40,232 bases of DNA from an uncultured Bacteroidales bacterium (GCA_946549475.1 CAMNQO010000002.1:1-40232), one strand, 5' to 3'; shown: positions 27,152-35,458, counted from the first letter of the stretch. The notes: a model not told the origin generated them from the sequence alone. Numbers and translations: made by a program.

Positions 27152-29326
27152 ATGAGAATACCTGCTTTCCTCCCGTCCTTTTGGACACTGTTTGTCCTGC
27201 TGTTTGTCCTGGCCGGATGTTCCAAGGCGGAAATCCGTCAGGCACAGGTGATGACCCAGGCGCAGATTGACGCCCACAACCGTGGCGTGGACGGCAAGAC
27301 CGACCCGGCGGGGCCGGATGAACCTTCCGATCCCACGGACCCGGACGATCCCCTTCCTCCCGACCCGGTGAATCCGGATGAGCCCGCGCCCAGCGACGAC
27401 CGCATTCCGGACGGCAGCGTCTATTTCATCCGTCCGACCGCCCTCGGCCTCAAGGACGGCTCTTCCTGGAACAATGCGATGGATGCCGCCGGTCTGCGGG
27501 AACTCATCGCCCAGAAACTCGGCGACGACGGGACCCAGGACGATGCGGCCGCCTATGCCCAGGCAGACAAACTCAACGGCGTGAAATTTTATTTCTGTTC
27601 GGGCAAGTATCTCCTTGCCAATGCGGCGGAAAAAGTGGTCAAACTGGAATGGACCAAGTATGCCAGTCCGGTGAAACTGTCTTTCTACGGCGGTTACAGC
27701 CCGGCTTCGTCCGGTGTTGACCTGACGCAGCGGAACACGGCTTCCCATGTGTCGATGCTGACGGGAGACGCCAACGGCAACGGTGGCGCGGATGCCTCCG
27801 ATTACCGGATTTTCATCCTGGGCAACCAGACGGACATCCTTTTTGACGGTGTTACCTTCGCTTATGCGTACAGCGCCGCCAACGGCGGAGTCTTCCAATG
27901 TTCCGCAGGAGGCAGCGGCGACTGCACCCTGACTTTGCAGGATTGCATATTCCGCAGCAATACGGCCGTAACGGAGTCTTACAGCGGAGCGGCGATTTGC
28001 GCCCAGAAGTGTACGATTGCGGCCAACTCCTGCACCTTCTCTTCCAATGCGGCCCGCAACGGGGCGGCGCTGTCCGTGGACAATGTCAATTCCCGCGTGA
28101 CGATGACATCCTGCACTTTCTCGAAAAATACGGCCGGCAACTGCGGCGGCGCCATCAATTTCTCACGCGGCAGCCTGACGCTCGACCGCTGCACTTTCCG
28201 TGAAAATGTCTCGCAGGGCTATGCCGGCGGTGCGATACACGCCAACGGGGCGGGAGCGACGCTGACCTGCAACGGCTGTACTTTCACCGGCAATGAGGCT
28301 GTCTCCCGAGGCAGTGCCGTCTCGATGGAAGAAGGGATGGTCACGCTGGGCAGTTGTACCTTCTCGTCCAACCGCTCCGCTACGGCCAATGTGGGCAACG
28401 GCTCCGTCGGCGGTACGGTCGCCCTGCTCAAGGCCAACGGCATCCTGAAACTCAATGCCTGCGCTTTCCGCAACAATACGACTTCGGGAACGGGTGCCGC
28501 CGTCCTTCAGACGGATGGCCGGCTGTATATCGACGGCTGCAAGTTTGACGGCAACATCGCCAACAACCGGGCCTGCCTGCGTCTGAACAACGGCCTCTGC
28601 TATATGAACCGCAGCGCCATCACCAATACCACCGTTTCCGGAGACTGGGGCGTGGCCATCCAGACGACCAGCCTGGGCGCCCTCTGTATGAACAATGTCA
28701 CCATCGCGCTCAACAAAGCCAAGGGCAGCGGCAATGATCCTGTCGTCAACGGTACGGCCAACAGCCTGATAATCAATTCTACGATAGCGGACCGTTCCGC
28801 CATGGGCTTGTTCCGCATCGAGGGCGGAAAGACGGCGGCCCTGCTCAACAGCATCCTGGTCAACGGCAATTCGGCCAAGCCCTCCGTACTGTTTTCGGGA
28901 GCGGCGACGGTCAAGTCGCTCGGCAGTTGCATCGTTGGCAGCGTTTCCGGAACAAACGGCTCGGACCAGATCTATACCCCCGGCACCGGCGACAAGTCCA
29001 ATGCCAATTTCGCCACGCTCGACATGAACTGGGATGCTTCCGGCTATGTATACAAGTGGAGCGGCGTGATGGAAGGACATACCCGTATGAACGCCGCATC
29101 CATCGCCGGCCTTGCCAGGACGGCCCTGCCGGTCAGCGTCCGCGGGGTGGTGAAAGTGAAAGACTCGTCCGGAACGGAGACGGAGACGGAAGTCTTCAAA
29201 GTTGAGGACGCCGGTGCCGATTTCTGCGACTGGGTGGCCGGTATCGCAGCCGACAGTTTCACGGTTGACGCACTGGGCATCGCCCGGGGCTCCGCTACGA
29301 CTTGCGGCGCCTGGCAGGCCCGATAG
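27152..29326 (+). CDS. Right-handed beta-helix (Pmp-like repeat) lipoprotein with Asp/Pro-rich tether
   Basis: LFVLAGCSKAEI lipobox; DPAGPDEPSDPTDPDDPLPPDPVNPDEPAPSDD linker; GSSWNNAMDAAGL..VKFYFCSGKYLL; CIFRSN, CTFSSN, CTFSKN, CTFTGN with GGAI. Confidence 0.85.
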   Translation: MRIPAFLPSFWTLFVLLFVLAGCSKAEIRQAQVMTQAQIDAHNRGVDGKTDPAGPDEPSDPTDPDDPLPPDPVNPDEPAPSDDRIPDGSVYFIRPTALGLKDGSSWNNAMDAAGLRELIAQKLGDDGTQDDAAAYAQADKLNGVKFYFCSGKYLLANAAEKVVKLEWTKYASPVKLSFYGGYSPASSGVDLTQRNTASHVSMLTGDANGNGGADASDYRIFILGNQTDILFDGVTFAYAYSAANGGVFQCSAGGSGDCTLTLQDCIFRSNTAVTESYSGAAICAQKCTIAANSCTFSSNAARNGAALSVDNVNSRVTMTSCTFSKNTAGNCGGAINFSRGSLTLDRCTFRENVSQGYAGGAIHANGAGATLTCNGCTFTGNEAVSRGSAVSMEEGMVTLGSCTFSSNRSATANVGNGSVGGTVALLKANGILKLNACAFRNNTTSGTGAAVLQTDGRLYIDGCKFDGNIANNRACLRLNNGLCYMNRSAITNTTVSGDWGVAIQTTSLGALCMNNVTIALNKAKGSGNDPVVNGTANSLIINSTIADRSAMGLFRIEGGKTAALLNSILVNGNSAKPSVLFSGAATVKSLGSCIVGSVSGTNGSDQIYTPGTGDKSNANFATLDMNWDASGYVYKWSGVMEGHTRMNAASIAGLARTALPVSVRGVVKVKDSSGTETETEVFKVEDAGADFCDWVAGIAADSFTVDALGIARGSATTCGAWQAR

Positions 29327-29331
29327 TTCCG

Positions 29332-29365
29332 ACAGGCCCGGCGTTTTTGCCGGGCCTGTTTTTAT
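29332..29365 (+). terminator. Intrinsic terminator closing the lipoprotein locus
   Basis: ACAGGCCCGGC-GTTTTT-GCCGGGCCTGT, a perfect 11-bp stem followed by a T-rich tail. Confidence 0.9.
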
Positions 29366-29910
29366 TTCGTCTTGTAGGCGGTGGAGACTTTGCCGTCGGA
29401 GATGTTGCGGAGTTTCTTCTCGATCATTTTGCGGCGGATGGGGGCGAGGTTGTCCGTGAAGACATGGCCGCTGAGGTGTTCCAATTCGTGTTGGATCATG
29501 CGGGCGGCGAATTTGTCGAAAGTCTCTTCCTGCCGCTCGAAATTTTCATCGTAGTATTCGACCGTCAGGGAGGAGGGGCGGCGGACATCGGAGTAGATGC
29601 CCGGTATGCTCAGGCAGCCTTCCGAGTAGGTGCAGGTCTCCGTGCTGGCATCTTTGACGACGGGATTGATCATCGTGCGGCGGAAGCCTTTGAGGTAGTC
29701 GTAGGTCTCGGCGACCACGTCGCCGTCCACGATGAGCACGCGCAGGGATTCCCCGACCTGCGGGGCGGCCAGTCCGCAGCCGTCCGCCTTGGCCAGGGTG
29801 TCCCACATGTCCCGGACGAGGGTCTTGAGGGCTTCTTTTTGTGTCAGATCGGCTTCCTCGGCTACTTTGCGCAGGACGCCTTGCCCGTACAGGTAAATCG
29901 GTCGTATCAT
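29362..29910 (-). CDS. def: Peptide deformylase
   Basis: GCGLAAPQVG, EGCLSIPG and QHELEHLSG motifs; start MIRPIYLYGQGVLRK at 29910. The ORF-track extension to 30531 overlaps ruvX and is not the gene. Confidence 0.96.
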   Translation of the reverse strand: MIRPIYLYGQGVLRKVAEEADLTQKEALKTLVRDMWDTLAKADGCGLAAPQVGESLRVLIVDGDVVAETYDYLKGFRRTMINPVVKDASTETCTYSEGCLSIPGIYSDVRRPSSLTVEYYDENFERQEETFDKFAARMIQHELEHLSGHVFTDNLAPIRRKMIEKKLRNISDGKVSTAYKTK

Positions 29911-30359
29911 GGTGTTTTTTCGTTTTCTTCGTTGGCGGGCCGCTGTGCATTGCGCCGGTCCAGCCACCCTTGCAGGATGATGGCGGCGCTGATTTTGTCC
30001 ACATTGGCCTTGTCCCGCCGGTCGCTGTATTTCATGCCTCCGTCGATCATGGCGCGGTGGGCCAGGACGGAGGTGAAGCGCTCGTCTTCCATCTCGACGG
30101 GAATCCCGGGAAAAAATTTCCCCAGAAGGGGCAGAAAGGCGCGTATGTCCTTCATCGCTTCGCTTTCCCGGCCGTCCAAATTGCGCGGTGCGCCGACAAT
30201 GAATGATTGTATCGTCTCTTTTTCTGCCAATTTTTTGAGATAATCTATTAACTTTGCAGGATGGACGGTGTCCAGGGGAGATGCAAAGAGTCCCAGGGGG
30301 TCGCTGATGGCCAATCCCGTGCGTTTTCTTCCGTAATCGATACCGATGAACCTGTCCAT
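29907..30359 (-). CDS. ruvX: Putative pre-16S rRNA nuclease RuvX/YqgF family
   Basis: MDRFIGIDYGRKRTGLAISDPLG; FIVGAPRNLDGRES; EDERFTSVLAHRAM; DKISAAIILQGWLD. ATGA overlap with def. Confidence 0.93.
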   Translation of the reverse strand: MDRFIGIDYGRKRTGLAISDPLGLFASPLDTVHPAKLIDYLKKLAEKETIQSFIVGAPRNLDGRESEAMKDIRAFLPLLGKFFPGIPVEMEDERFTSVLAHRAMIDGGMKYSDRRDKANVDKISAAIILQGWLDRRNAQRPANEENEKTP

Positions 30360-30368
30360 AACAAAGTG

Positions 30369-30399
30369 CAAAGTTAGCAAATATGTCCGATAAAAAAAC
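30369..30399 (-). promoter_or_regulatory. Candidate promoter for ruvX-def (-7 box TAACTTTG)
   Basis: CAAAGTTA on + at 30369-30376 reads TAACTTTG on the minus strand about 10 nt from the ruvX ATG; the -33 element is poor. Confidence 0.4.
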
Positions 30400-31201
30400 A
30401 CGATTGCCGAAAGGGAAGATCCGCTTCACCATCAACGAAGACGAGACGCACCGGATACTGTGGAGGCGCAAGGCCTCGCTCCGCCAGTTGATTCTCATCC
30501 TGGTGGCCGCCCTTTTGCTGCTGGGAGTCATCTTCTGGTTTACGGTGGCCTATACGCCGCTGCGCACGCTGGTGCCGGGCTATCCCGATGCGCGTTCGCG
30601 TCAGGCCGCCATCGAGAATGCCTTGCGCATCGACTCGCTGGAGCAGGCCATCGCCCGCTGGTATCTCTATACGGAGGACCTGCGCCGGGTGCTGGAAGGG
30701 GAGCCTGCGATGGGCATCGACAGCATCGGCCGCCTGGCTGCCCGGCCGGTCTCCCCGAGGGCTGCGATGCAGGATTCGCTCCTGCGGGCCGAAGTGACGG
30801 AGCAGGAGCAGTTCACCCTTTCCGCCCGCCGGGGTCAGACGGGCATCGACGGCCAGCATTTCTTTCCCCCGGTCAAAGGCGTGCTGACCTTTCCTTTCGA
30901 CCGCATCACCCACCCGTATGTGGACATCGCCCTGCCGGAGGATTCGCCGGTCAAGGCGACCCTGGACGGGACGGTCATCTCGAGTATTTTCAGCGAGTTC
31001 GACGGCTATGGCATCATTTTGCAGCATGCCGACAACATCATCAGCGTGTACCGCCATTGCGACCGTCTGCTCTGCAAGACAGGCGAAAAGGTCCCGGCCG
31101 GCAGTGCCATCGCATTCCTGGGCAAGTCCAGCGACCACCTGCATTTCGAACTCTGGTATGACGGGCAGCCCGTCGATCCATCCATCTATATTCATTTCTG
31201 A
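30383..31201 (+). CDS. M23 family metallopeptidase with N-terminal membrane anchor
   Basis: TM segment LILILVAALLLLGVIFWF; HPYVDIALPEDSPVKATLDGTVIS...GYGIILQHADNIISVYRHC..GSAIAFLGKS..DHLHFELWYDGQPVDP. Confidence 0.93.
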   Translation: MSDKKTRLPKGKIRFTINEDETHRILWRRKASLRQLILILVAALLLLGVIFWFTVAYTPLRTLVPGYPDARSRQAAIENALRIDSLEQAIARWYLYTEDLRRVLEGEPAMGIDSIGRLAARPVSPRAAMQDSLLRAEVTEQEQFTLSARRGQTGIDGQHFFPPVKGVLTFPFDRITHPYVDIALPEDSPVKATLDGTVISSIFSEFDGYGIILQHADNIISVYRHCDRLLCKTGEKVPAGSAIAFLGKSSDHLHFELWYDGQPVDPSIYIHF

Positions 31202-31205
31202 TCCG

Positions 31206-32363
31206 ATGGCAAAGAGGAGAGTAGCGTTGCTGGGCTCGACCGGCTCGATCGGCACCCAGGCCCTGGATGTCATCCGTCAGCATCCCGACCTTTTCGAGGC
31301 GGCGTTGCTGGTGGCCAACAATTCGGTGCAAAAATTGATAGAACAGGCGCAAGAGTTCCGTCCTGCGGCCGTGGTGATCGGCAATCAGGACAAATATCAG
31401 GAAGTAGCGGCTGCATTGTGCGGGACGGGTATCGCCGTGCTGGCCGGCATGGACGCCGTCTGCGAGCGGGTGTGCGCGCCCGATGTGGATGTCGTGCTGG
31501 CCGCGATGGTCGGATTCAGCGGCCTGCGGCCTACGCTCGCGGCCATTGAAGCCGGCAAGACGATTGCCCTGGCCAACAAGGAGACGCTGGTGGCGGCCGG
31601 TTCCCTGGTGATGAAAGCCGCCCGGCAGCACCGGGTGCCTGTCCTGCCCGTGGATTCGGAACATTCGGCCATCTTTCAGTGTCTGCAAGGTGCGGGGGAC
31701 AACCGTCTCTGCAAAATCCATCTCACCGCGTCCGGCGGCCCTTTCCGGACCTGGAGCCGCGAGCGCATAGCCGCCGCGCGGGCTTCCGATGCCCTGAAGC
31801 ATCCCAACTGGGATATGGGCGCCAAGATTACCATCGACTCGGCAACGATGATGAACAAGGGGCTGGAGGTCATCGAGGCGACCTGGCTCTTCGATGCGGC
31901 GCCCGGCGATATCCGCGTGGTGGTGCATCCGCAGTCCATCATCCATTCGATGGTGGAGTTTGCGGACGGTGCCGTCATCGCGCAGATGGGGCATCCCGAC
32001 ATGCGCCAGCCCATCCAGTACGCCCTGGGCTATCCCGCCCGGCTGACGCTCAACAACAGGAAACTGGATTTCGCCTCCCTCGGCACTTTGACTTTCGAGG
32101 AGCCGGATGTGCAGCGTTTCCCCTGTCTGGAACTGGCGTTCAAGGCCATTTCGCGGGGAGGCAACCTGCCTTGCATCCTCAATGCCGCCAACGAGGCGGC
32201 CGTCGCCGCCTACCTGCGCTCTGCCATCCGCTTTTATGACATCCCTGACATAATTGCAGCCTGTATGGCGCAGGTCCCGTTTTTGCAGTCCCCGGCGGTG
32301 GAAGATATTTTTGAAACGCATGCGGCTGCCTTGCAGGCTGCCTCCCAAATCCTTAACCGCTGA
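31206..32363 (+). CDS. dxr: 1-deoxy-D-xylulose 5-phosphate reductoisomerase
   Basis: MAKRRVALLGSTGSIGTQALDVI; ANKETLVAAG; PVDSEHSAIFQCL; LTASGGPFR; HPNWDMGAKITIDSATMMNKGLEVIEA. Confidence 0.98.
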   Translation: MAKRRVALLGSTGSIGTQALDVIRQHPDLFEAALLVANNSVQKLIEQAQEFRPAAVVIGNQDKYQEVAAALCGTGIAVLAGMDAVCERVCAPDVDVVLAAMVGFSGLRPTLAAIEAGKTIALANKETLVAAGSLVMKAARQHRVPVLPVDSEHSAIFQCLQGAGDNRLCKIHLTASGGPFRTWSRERIAAARASDALKHPNWDMGAKITIDSATMMNKGLEVIEATWLFDAAPGDIRVVVHPQSIIHSMVEFADGAVIAQMGHPDMRQPIQYALGYPARLTLNNRKLDFASLGTLTFEEPDVQRFPCLELAFKAISRGGNLPCILNAANEAAVAAYLRSAIRFYDIPDIIAACMAQVPFLQSPAVEDIFETHAAALQAASQILNR

Positions 32364-33724
32364 TGGTCGTATTGCTGAAAACCTTGCAGGTCATCCTGGC
32401 CCTGTCCATCCTGATTGTCGTCCACGAATTCGGGCACTTTTTCTTTGCCCGTCTTTTCGGCATCCGGGTCGATAAATTCTATCTGTTCTTCGATGTGGGC
32501 GGGAAAGCCCTTTTTTCTACGAAGAAGAGCCGTTTCGTCGCCCGGCATTTCCCGCGGCTGGCTGCATCCGAGACGGATTACGGCATCGGCTGGCTGCCGC
32601 TCGGCGGCTATTGCAAGATTGCCGGCATGGTGGACGAGTCGATGGACACCGAGTACATGAAGACTCCTCCCCAGTCCTGGGAGTTCCGGACCAAACCGGC
32701 CTGGCAGCGTCTCCTGGTGATGGCGGGCGGCGTACTCTTCAATTTCATCCTGGCCATCGTCCTGTATGTCGTCATCCTCGCCGCATGGGGCAGCAGTTAT
32801 CTGGGCAACGGCGACGACACCCGGATCTGGGCCGGAGAACTGGCGGAAGACATGGGATTCCGGACCGGCGACCATATCATCGGATTCGACGGTGCCCGGA
32901 CGGCCGATTTCGACCGGCTTCAACTGGACATGGCCCGGGGACGGGCGCGGACGGCCGAGGTGGTGCGCGGTGCGGACACGCTGACCCTCTATCTGGACCA
33001 GTCGCGGCTGCCCGAGGTGCTCCAGACCCCCGGCATGTTCGGTCTGGCCCTGCCTTTCGTGGTCGATACCATTCCGCCCGTTTCGCCCAATTATGGCTGC
33101 GACCTTCAACGCGGAGACCGGATTATCTCGCTGGACGGACAGCCCATCCGCTATGTCCAGGATTCCAGAAACCTGCTCCGGCAGTACAAAGGCGGGCGTG
33201 TCGAGGCCCGTTACCTGCGTCCGCGCAACGCTACGGATGCCTTTGATACCCTCAGCGTGATGTTGCAGGTGGATTCGACGGGCCTGCTGGGCATTTACAG
33301 CCTCATGCCGCCTTTCGAGACCCGGGAATACGGTTTCTGGGAAGCGATTCCGGCCGGTTTCAAACTGACCTTTTCCACCATCGGCGGCTATATTGAAGAC
33401 TTGAAACTGGTCTTCAACCCCTCTACGAAGGCCTACAAGTCCGTCGGCAGTTTCATTTCCATCGGGCAGGTATTCCCCTCCGCCTGGGACTGGCTGCGTT
33501 TTGTCAACATCCTCGCCCTGCTTTCCATCATGCTGGGCGTGATGAACTTGCTGCCGATTCCCGGTCTGGACGGCGGACACATCCTCTTCGTCCTGTATGA
33601 AATCCTGACCGGCCGCAAGCCCGGCGACAAATTCCTGTATGTGGCGCAGATGGTGGGCATGGTCCTCCTGCTGGCCCTGATGGTGCTCGCATTCGGCAAT
33701 GACATCGGCCGCCTGATCCACTGA
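32363..33724 (+). CDS. rseP: RIP site-2 metalloprotease RseP
   Basis: VVHEFGHFFFARLFGI (HExxH), PDZ region, MNLLPIPGLDGGHI; TGATG overlap with dxr. Confidence 0.95.
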   Translation: MVVLLKTLQVILALSILIVVHEFGHFFFARLFGIRVDKFYLFFDVGGKALFSTKKSRFVARHFPRLAASETDYGIGWLPLGGYCKIAGMVDESMDTEYMKTPPQSWEFRTKPAWQRLLVMAGGVLFNFILAIVLYVVILAAWGSSYLGNGDDTRIWAGELAEDMGFRTGDHIIGFDGARTADFDRLQLDMARGRARTAEVVRGADTLTLYLDQSRLPEVLQTPGMFGLALPFVVDTIPPVSPNYGCDLQRGDRIISLDGQPIRYVQDSRNLLRQYKGGRVEARYLRPRNATDAFDTLSVMLQVDSTGLLGIYSLMPPFETREYGFWEAIPAGFKLTFSTIGGYIEDLKLVFNPSTKAYKSVGSFISIGQVFPSAWDWLRFVNILALLSIMLGVMNLLPIPGLDGGHILFVLYEILTGRKPGDKFLYVAQMVGMVLLLALMVLAFGNDIGRLIH

Positions 33725-33738
33725 TACTATTATATATT

Positions 33739-34794
33739 ATGAGTCGTTTTTCTTTACCTTTCCGTCACGGCCCTTCCCGCTTCGCTTTCTCCCGTCCCGG
33801 CGCTTTCCGCCCTCTCTTCTTGCTTGCCGGCGCCCTGGTGCTGACGCTCCTGTTCCCTTCCTGCGGAGGCCGCAGCAAATCCCTGCTGCCCAATGTCAGC
33901 GGCAAGGCCGGTGAACTCATTATCGTGATTGATAAAGAATATTGGAACGGACCCCTCGGGCAGATTTTGCGCGATTCGCTGGCGGCGGACTGTCCCTTCC
34001 TGCCCCAGAAGGAGCCCCTTTACAGTCTGGCGGATGTCCCCCCGGCCGCTTTTTCCAAACTCTTCCAACTCCACCGCAACCTCATCCTTTGCGATGTATC
34101 GTCGAAAATCGACCATCCCGCCGTCCGCTTCGGAAACGATGTCTGGGCGACGCCGCAGTGCGTGGTCCGCATCGATGCGCCCGACGAGGAGTCGGCCGTA
34201 CAGTTGTGCAAGGACAACATGACGCACATCATCAATTACATCGAGACCGCCGAGCGCAACCGTGTCATCAACAACACCCGGAAATACCAGGAGTTCGCCC
34301 TCCGCTCTCCCGTCAAGGAGATATTCGGCGGCAGCCCGTATTTTCCTTCCGGCTATGTCCTCAAGAAGAAGACGGACAACTTTGTCTGGATTGCCTATGA
34401 GACGACCTATGTCAACCAGGCGATTCTGATCTACCAGTTTCCGGCGGCGGGCGATGCGTCGGATTTTGACTTGCAGACCCTGGTCGCGCATCGCAATGAG
34501 ATGATGAAGGAAGAAGTGCCCGGCATGTTTGAAAATACCTATATGACCACCAGCACCTTTGCCACGCCGCAGCGCCGTTTCGTCAAGTACGAAGGCCGGC
34601 ACTTTGCCGAATTGCGGGGTTACTGGGAGGTCTATAACGATTTCATGGGCGGCCCCTTCGTCTCCCATTCCTTCTATTCGGCCGACGGCGCCTCCGTCAT
34701 TACGGCCGAAGCGTTCGTCTATGCCCCCAAGTTCAACAAGCGTCACTACCTGCGCCAGGTCGAGTCCCTGCTCTACTCCTGGTCGGAAGAATAA
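33739..34794 (+). CDS. DUF4837-like lipoprotein
   Basis: Lipobox LLFPSC; GKAGELIIVIDKEYWNGPLGQILRDSLAADCPFLPQKEPLYSLADVPPAAFSKLFQLHRNLILCDVS; usual position next to rseP. Confidence 0.8.
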   Translation: MSRFSLPFRHGPSRFAFSRPGAFRPLFLLAGALVLTLLFPSCGGRSKSLLPNVSGKAGELIIVIDKEYWNGPLGQILRDSLAADCPFLPQKEPLYSLADVPPAAFSKLFQLHRNLILCDVSSKIDHPAVRFGNDVWATPQCVVRIDAPDEESAVQLCKDNMTHIINYIETAERNRVINNTRKYQEFALRSPVKEIFGGSPYFPSGYVLKKKTDNFVWIAYETTYVNQAILIYQFPAAGDASDFDLQTLVAHRNEMMKEEVPGMFENTYMTTSTFATPQRRFVKYEGRHFAELRGYWEVYNDFMGGPFVSHSFYSADGASVITAEAFVYAPKFNKRHYLRQVESLLYSWSEE

Positions 34795-34812
34795 AAGAAC
34801 TTGTCAATTTTT

Positions 34813-34843
34813 TTTGCATGTTCAAAAATATTGGCTACCTTTG
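34813..34843 (+). promoter_or_regulatory. Promoter TTTG-N19-TACCTTTG upstream of tRNA-Glu
   Basis: Exact match to the Bacteroidetes -33/-7 consensus with 19-nt spacing. Confidence 0.75.
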
Positions 34844-34884
34844 CAGTCCCAAATTTGGCAACATGCCGAGGCTGGCTATTGTGC

Positions 34885-34959
34885 GGCGGGTTCGTATAAC
34901 GGTTAGTACGCGAGATTTTCATTCTCGAAACAGGAGTTCGATTCTCCTACCCGCTACCA
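34885..34959 (+). tRNA. tRNA-Glu (anticodon TTC), CCA encoded
   Basis: Acceptor GGCGGGT/ACCCGCT, anticodon stem CGAGA/TCTCG with loop TTTTCAT, T arm AGGAG-TTCGATT-CTCCT, 3' ACCA. Confidence 0.94.
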
Positions 34960-34978
34960 AAATATAAAAAACGAAAAA

Positions 34979-35233
34979 ATGGCACATCACGCATCTGCAA
35001 AGAAGCGCATCCGTCAGAACGAGAGGCGCAGGTTGCATAACAAGTATTATGCAAAGACGACCAGGAACGCGATCCGCGACCTGAGAAATACGACAGACAA
35101 AGCTGCGGCGGCCGCCAACGCCCCCAAGGTCTATTCCATGATTGACAAACTCGCCAAGATCGGTGTCATCCACAAGAACAAGGCGGCGAACCTCAAGAGC
35201 GGTCTCGCAGTTTACATCAATAAACTTGCATAA
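34979..35233 (+). CDS. rpsT: 30S ribosomal protein S20
   Basis: [35 protein letters not shown]...[23 protein letters not shown]. Confidence 0.97.
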   Translation: MAHHASAKKRIRQNERRRLHNKYYAKTTRNAIRDLRNTTDKAAAAANAPKVYSMIDKLAKIGVIHKNKAANLKSGLAVYINKLA

Positions 35234-35248
35234 GTTTCACAACTGAGA

Positions 35249-35276
35249 AGGCCGCCCGCCACGGCGGTCTTTTTGT
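35249..35276 (+). terminator. Intrinsic terminator after rpsT
   Basis: GGCCGCC-cgccac-GGCGGTC followed by TTTTTG; one G-T pair in the stem. Confidence 0.75.
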
Positions 35277-35301
35277 TTGGCAGTCCGGGATTTCCGGACA
35301 A

Positions 35302-35377
35302 CGGGAAGTAGCGCAGTTGGCAGCGCACCACGTTCGGGACGTGGGGGTCGGGCGTTCGAGTCGCCTCTTCCCGACCA
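35302..35377 (+). tRNA. tRNA-Pro (anticodon CGG), CCA encoded
   Basis: Acceptor CGGGAAG/CTTCCCG with bacterial tRNA-Pro C1-G72, D stem GCGC/GCGC, anticodon stem CCACG/CGTGG with loop TTCGGGA, T loop TTCGAGT, 3' ACCA. Confidence 0.95.
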
Positions 35378-35378
35378 G

Positions 35379-35427
35379 AATCGGGCAAATCGTTATAAGG
35401 ATAATGATTTGCCCGATTTGTTTTTAT
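35379..35427 (+). terminator. Intrinsic terminator after tRNA-Pro
   Basis: AATCGGGCAAATC ... GATTTGCCCGATT, perfect 13-bp inverted repeat with a 14-nt loop, then TGTTTTTATT. Confidence 0.85.
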
Positions 35428-35438
35428 TATTAACTTTG
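35408..35438 (+). promoter_or_regulatory. Promoter TTTG-N19-TAACTTTG for the ECF sigma gene
   Basis: TTTG 35408-35411, 19-nt spacer, TAACTTTG 35431-35438; ATG at 35459. Confidence 0.75.
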
Positions 35439-35458
35439 CAAATCCTAAAAACTCGGAT

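Noticed and set aside
29911-30531. N-terminal extension of the def ORF to 30531
   Set aside because: Overlaps ruvX in another frame; true def starts at MIRPIYLYGQGVL with an ATGA overlap.
30918-31205. N-terminal extension of dxr
   Set aside because: Overlaps the M23 gene; canonical DXR start MAKRRVALLGSTGSIG is at 31206.
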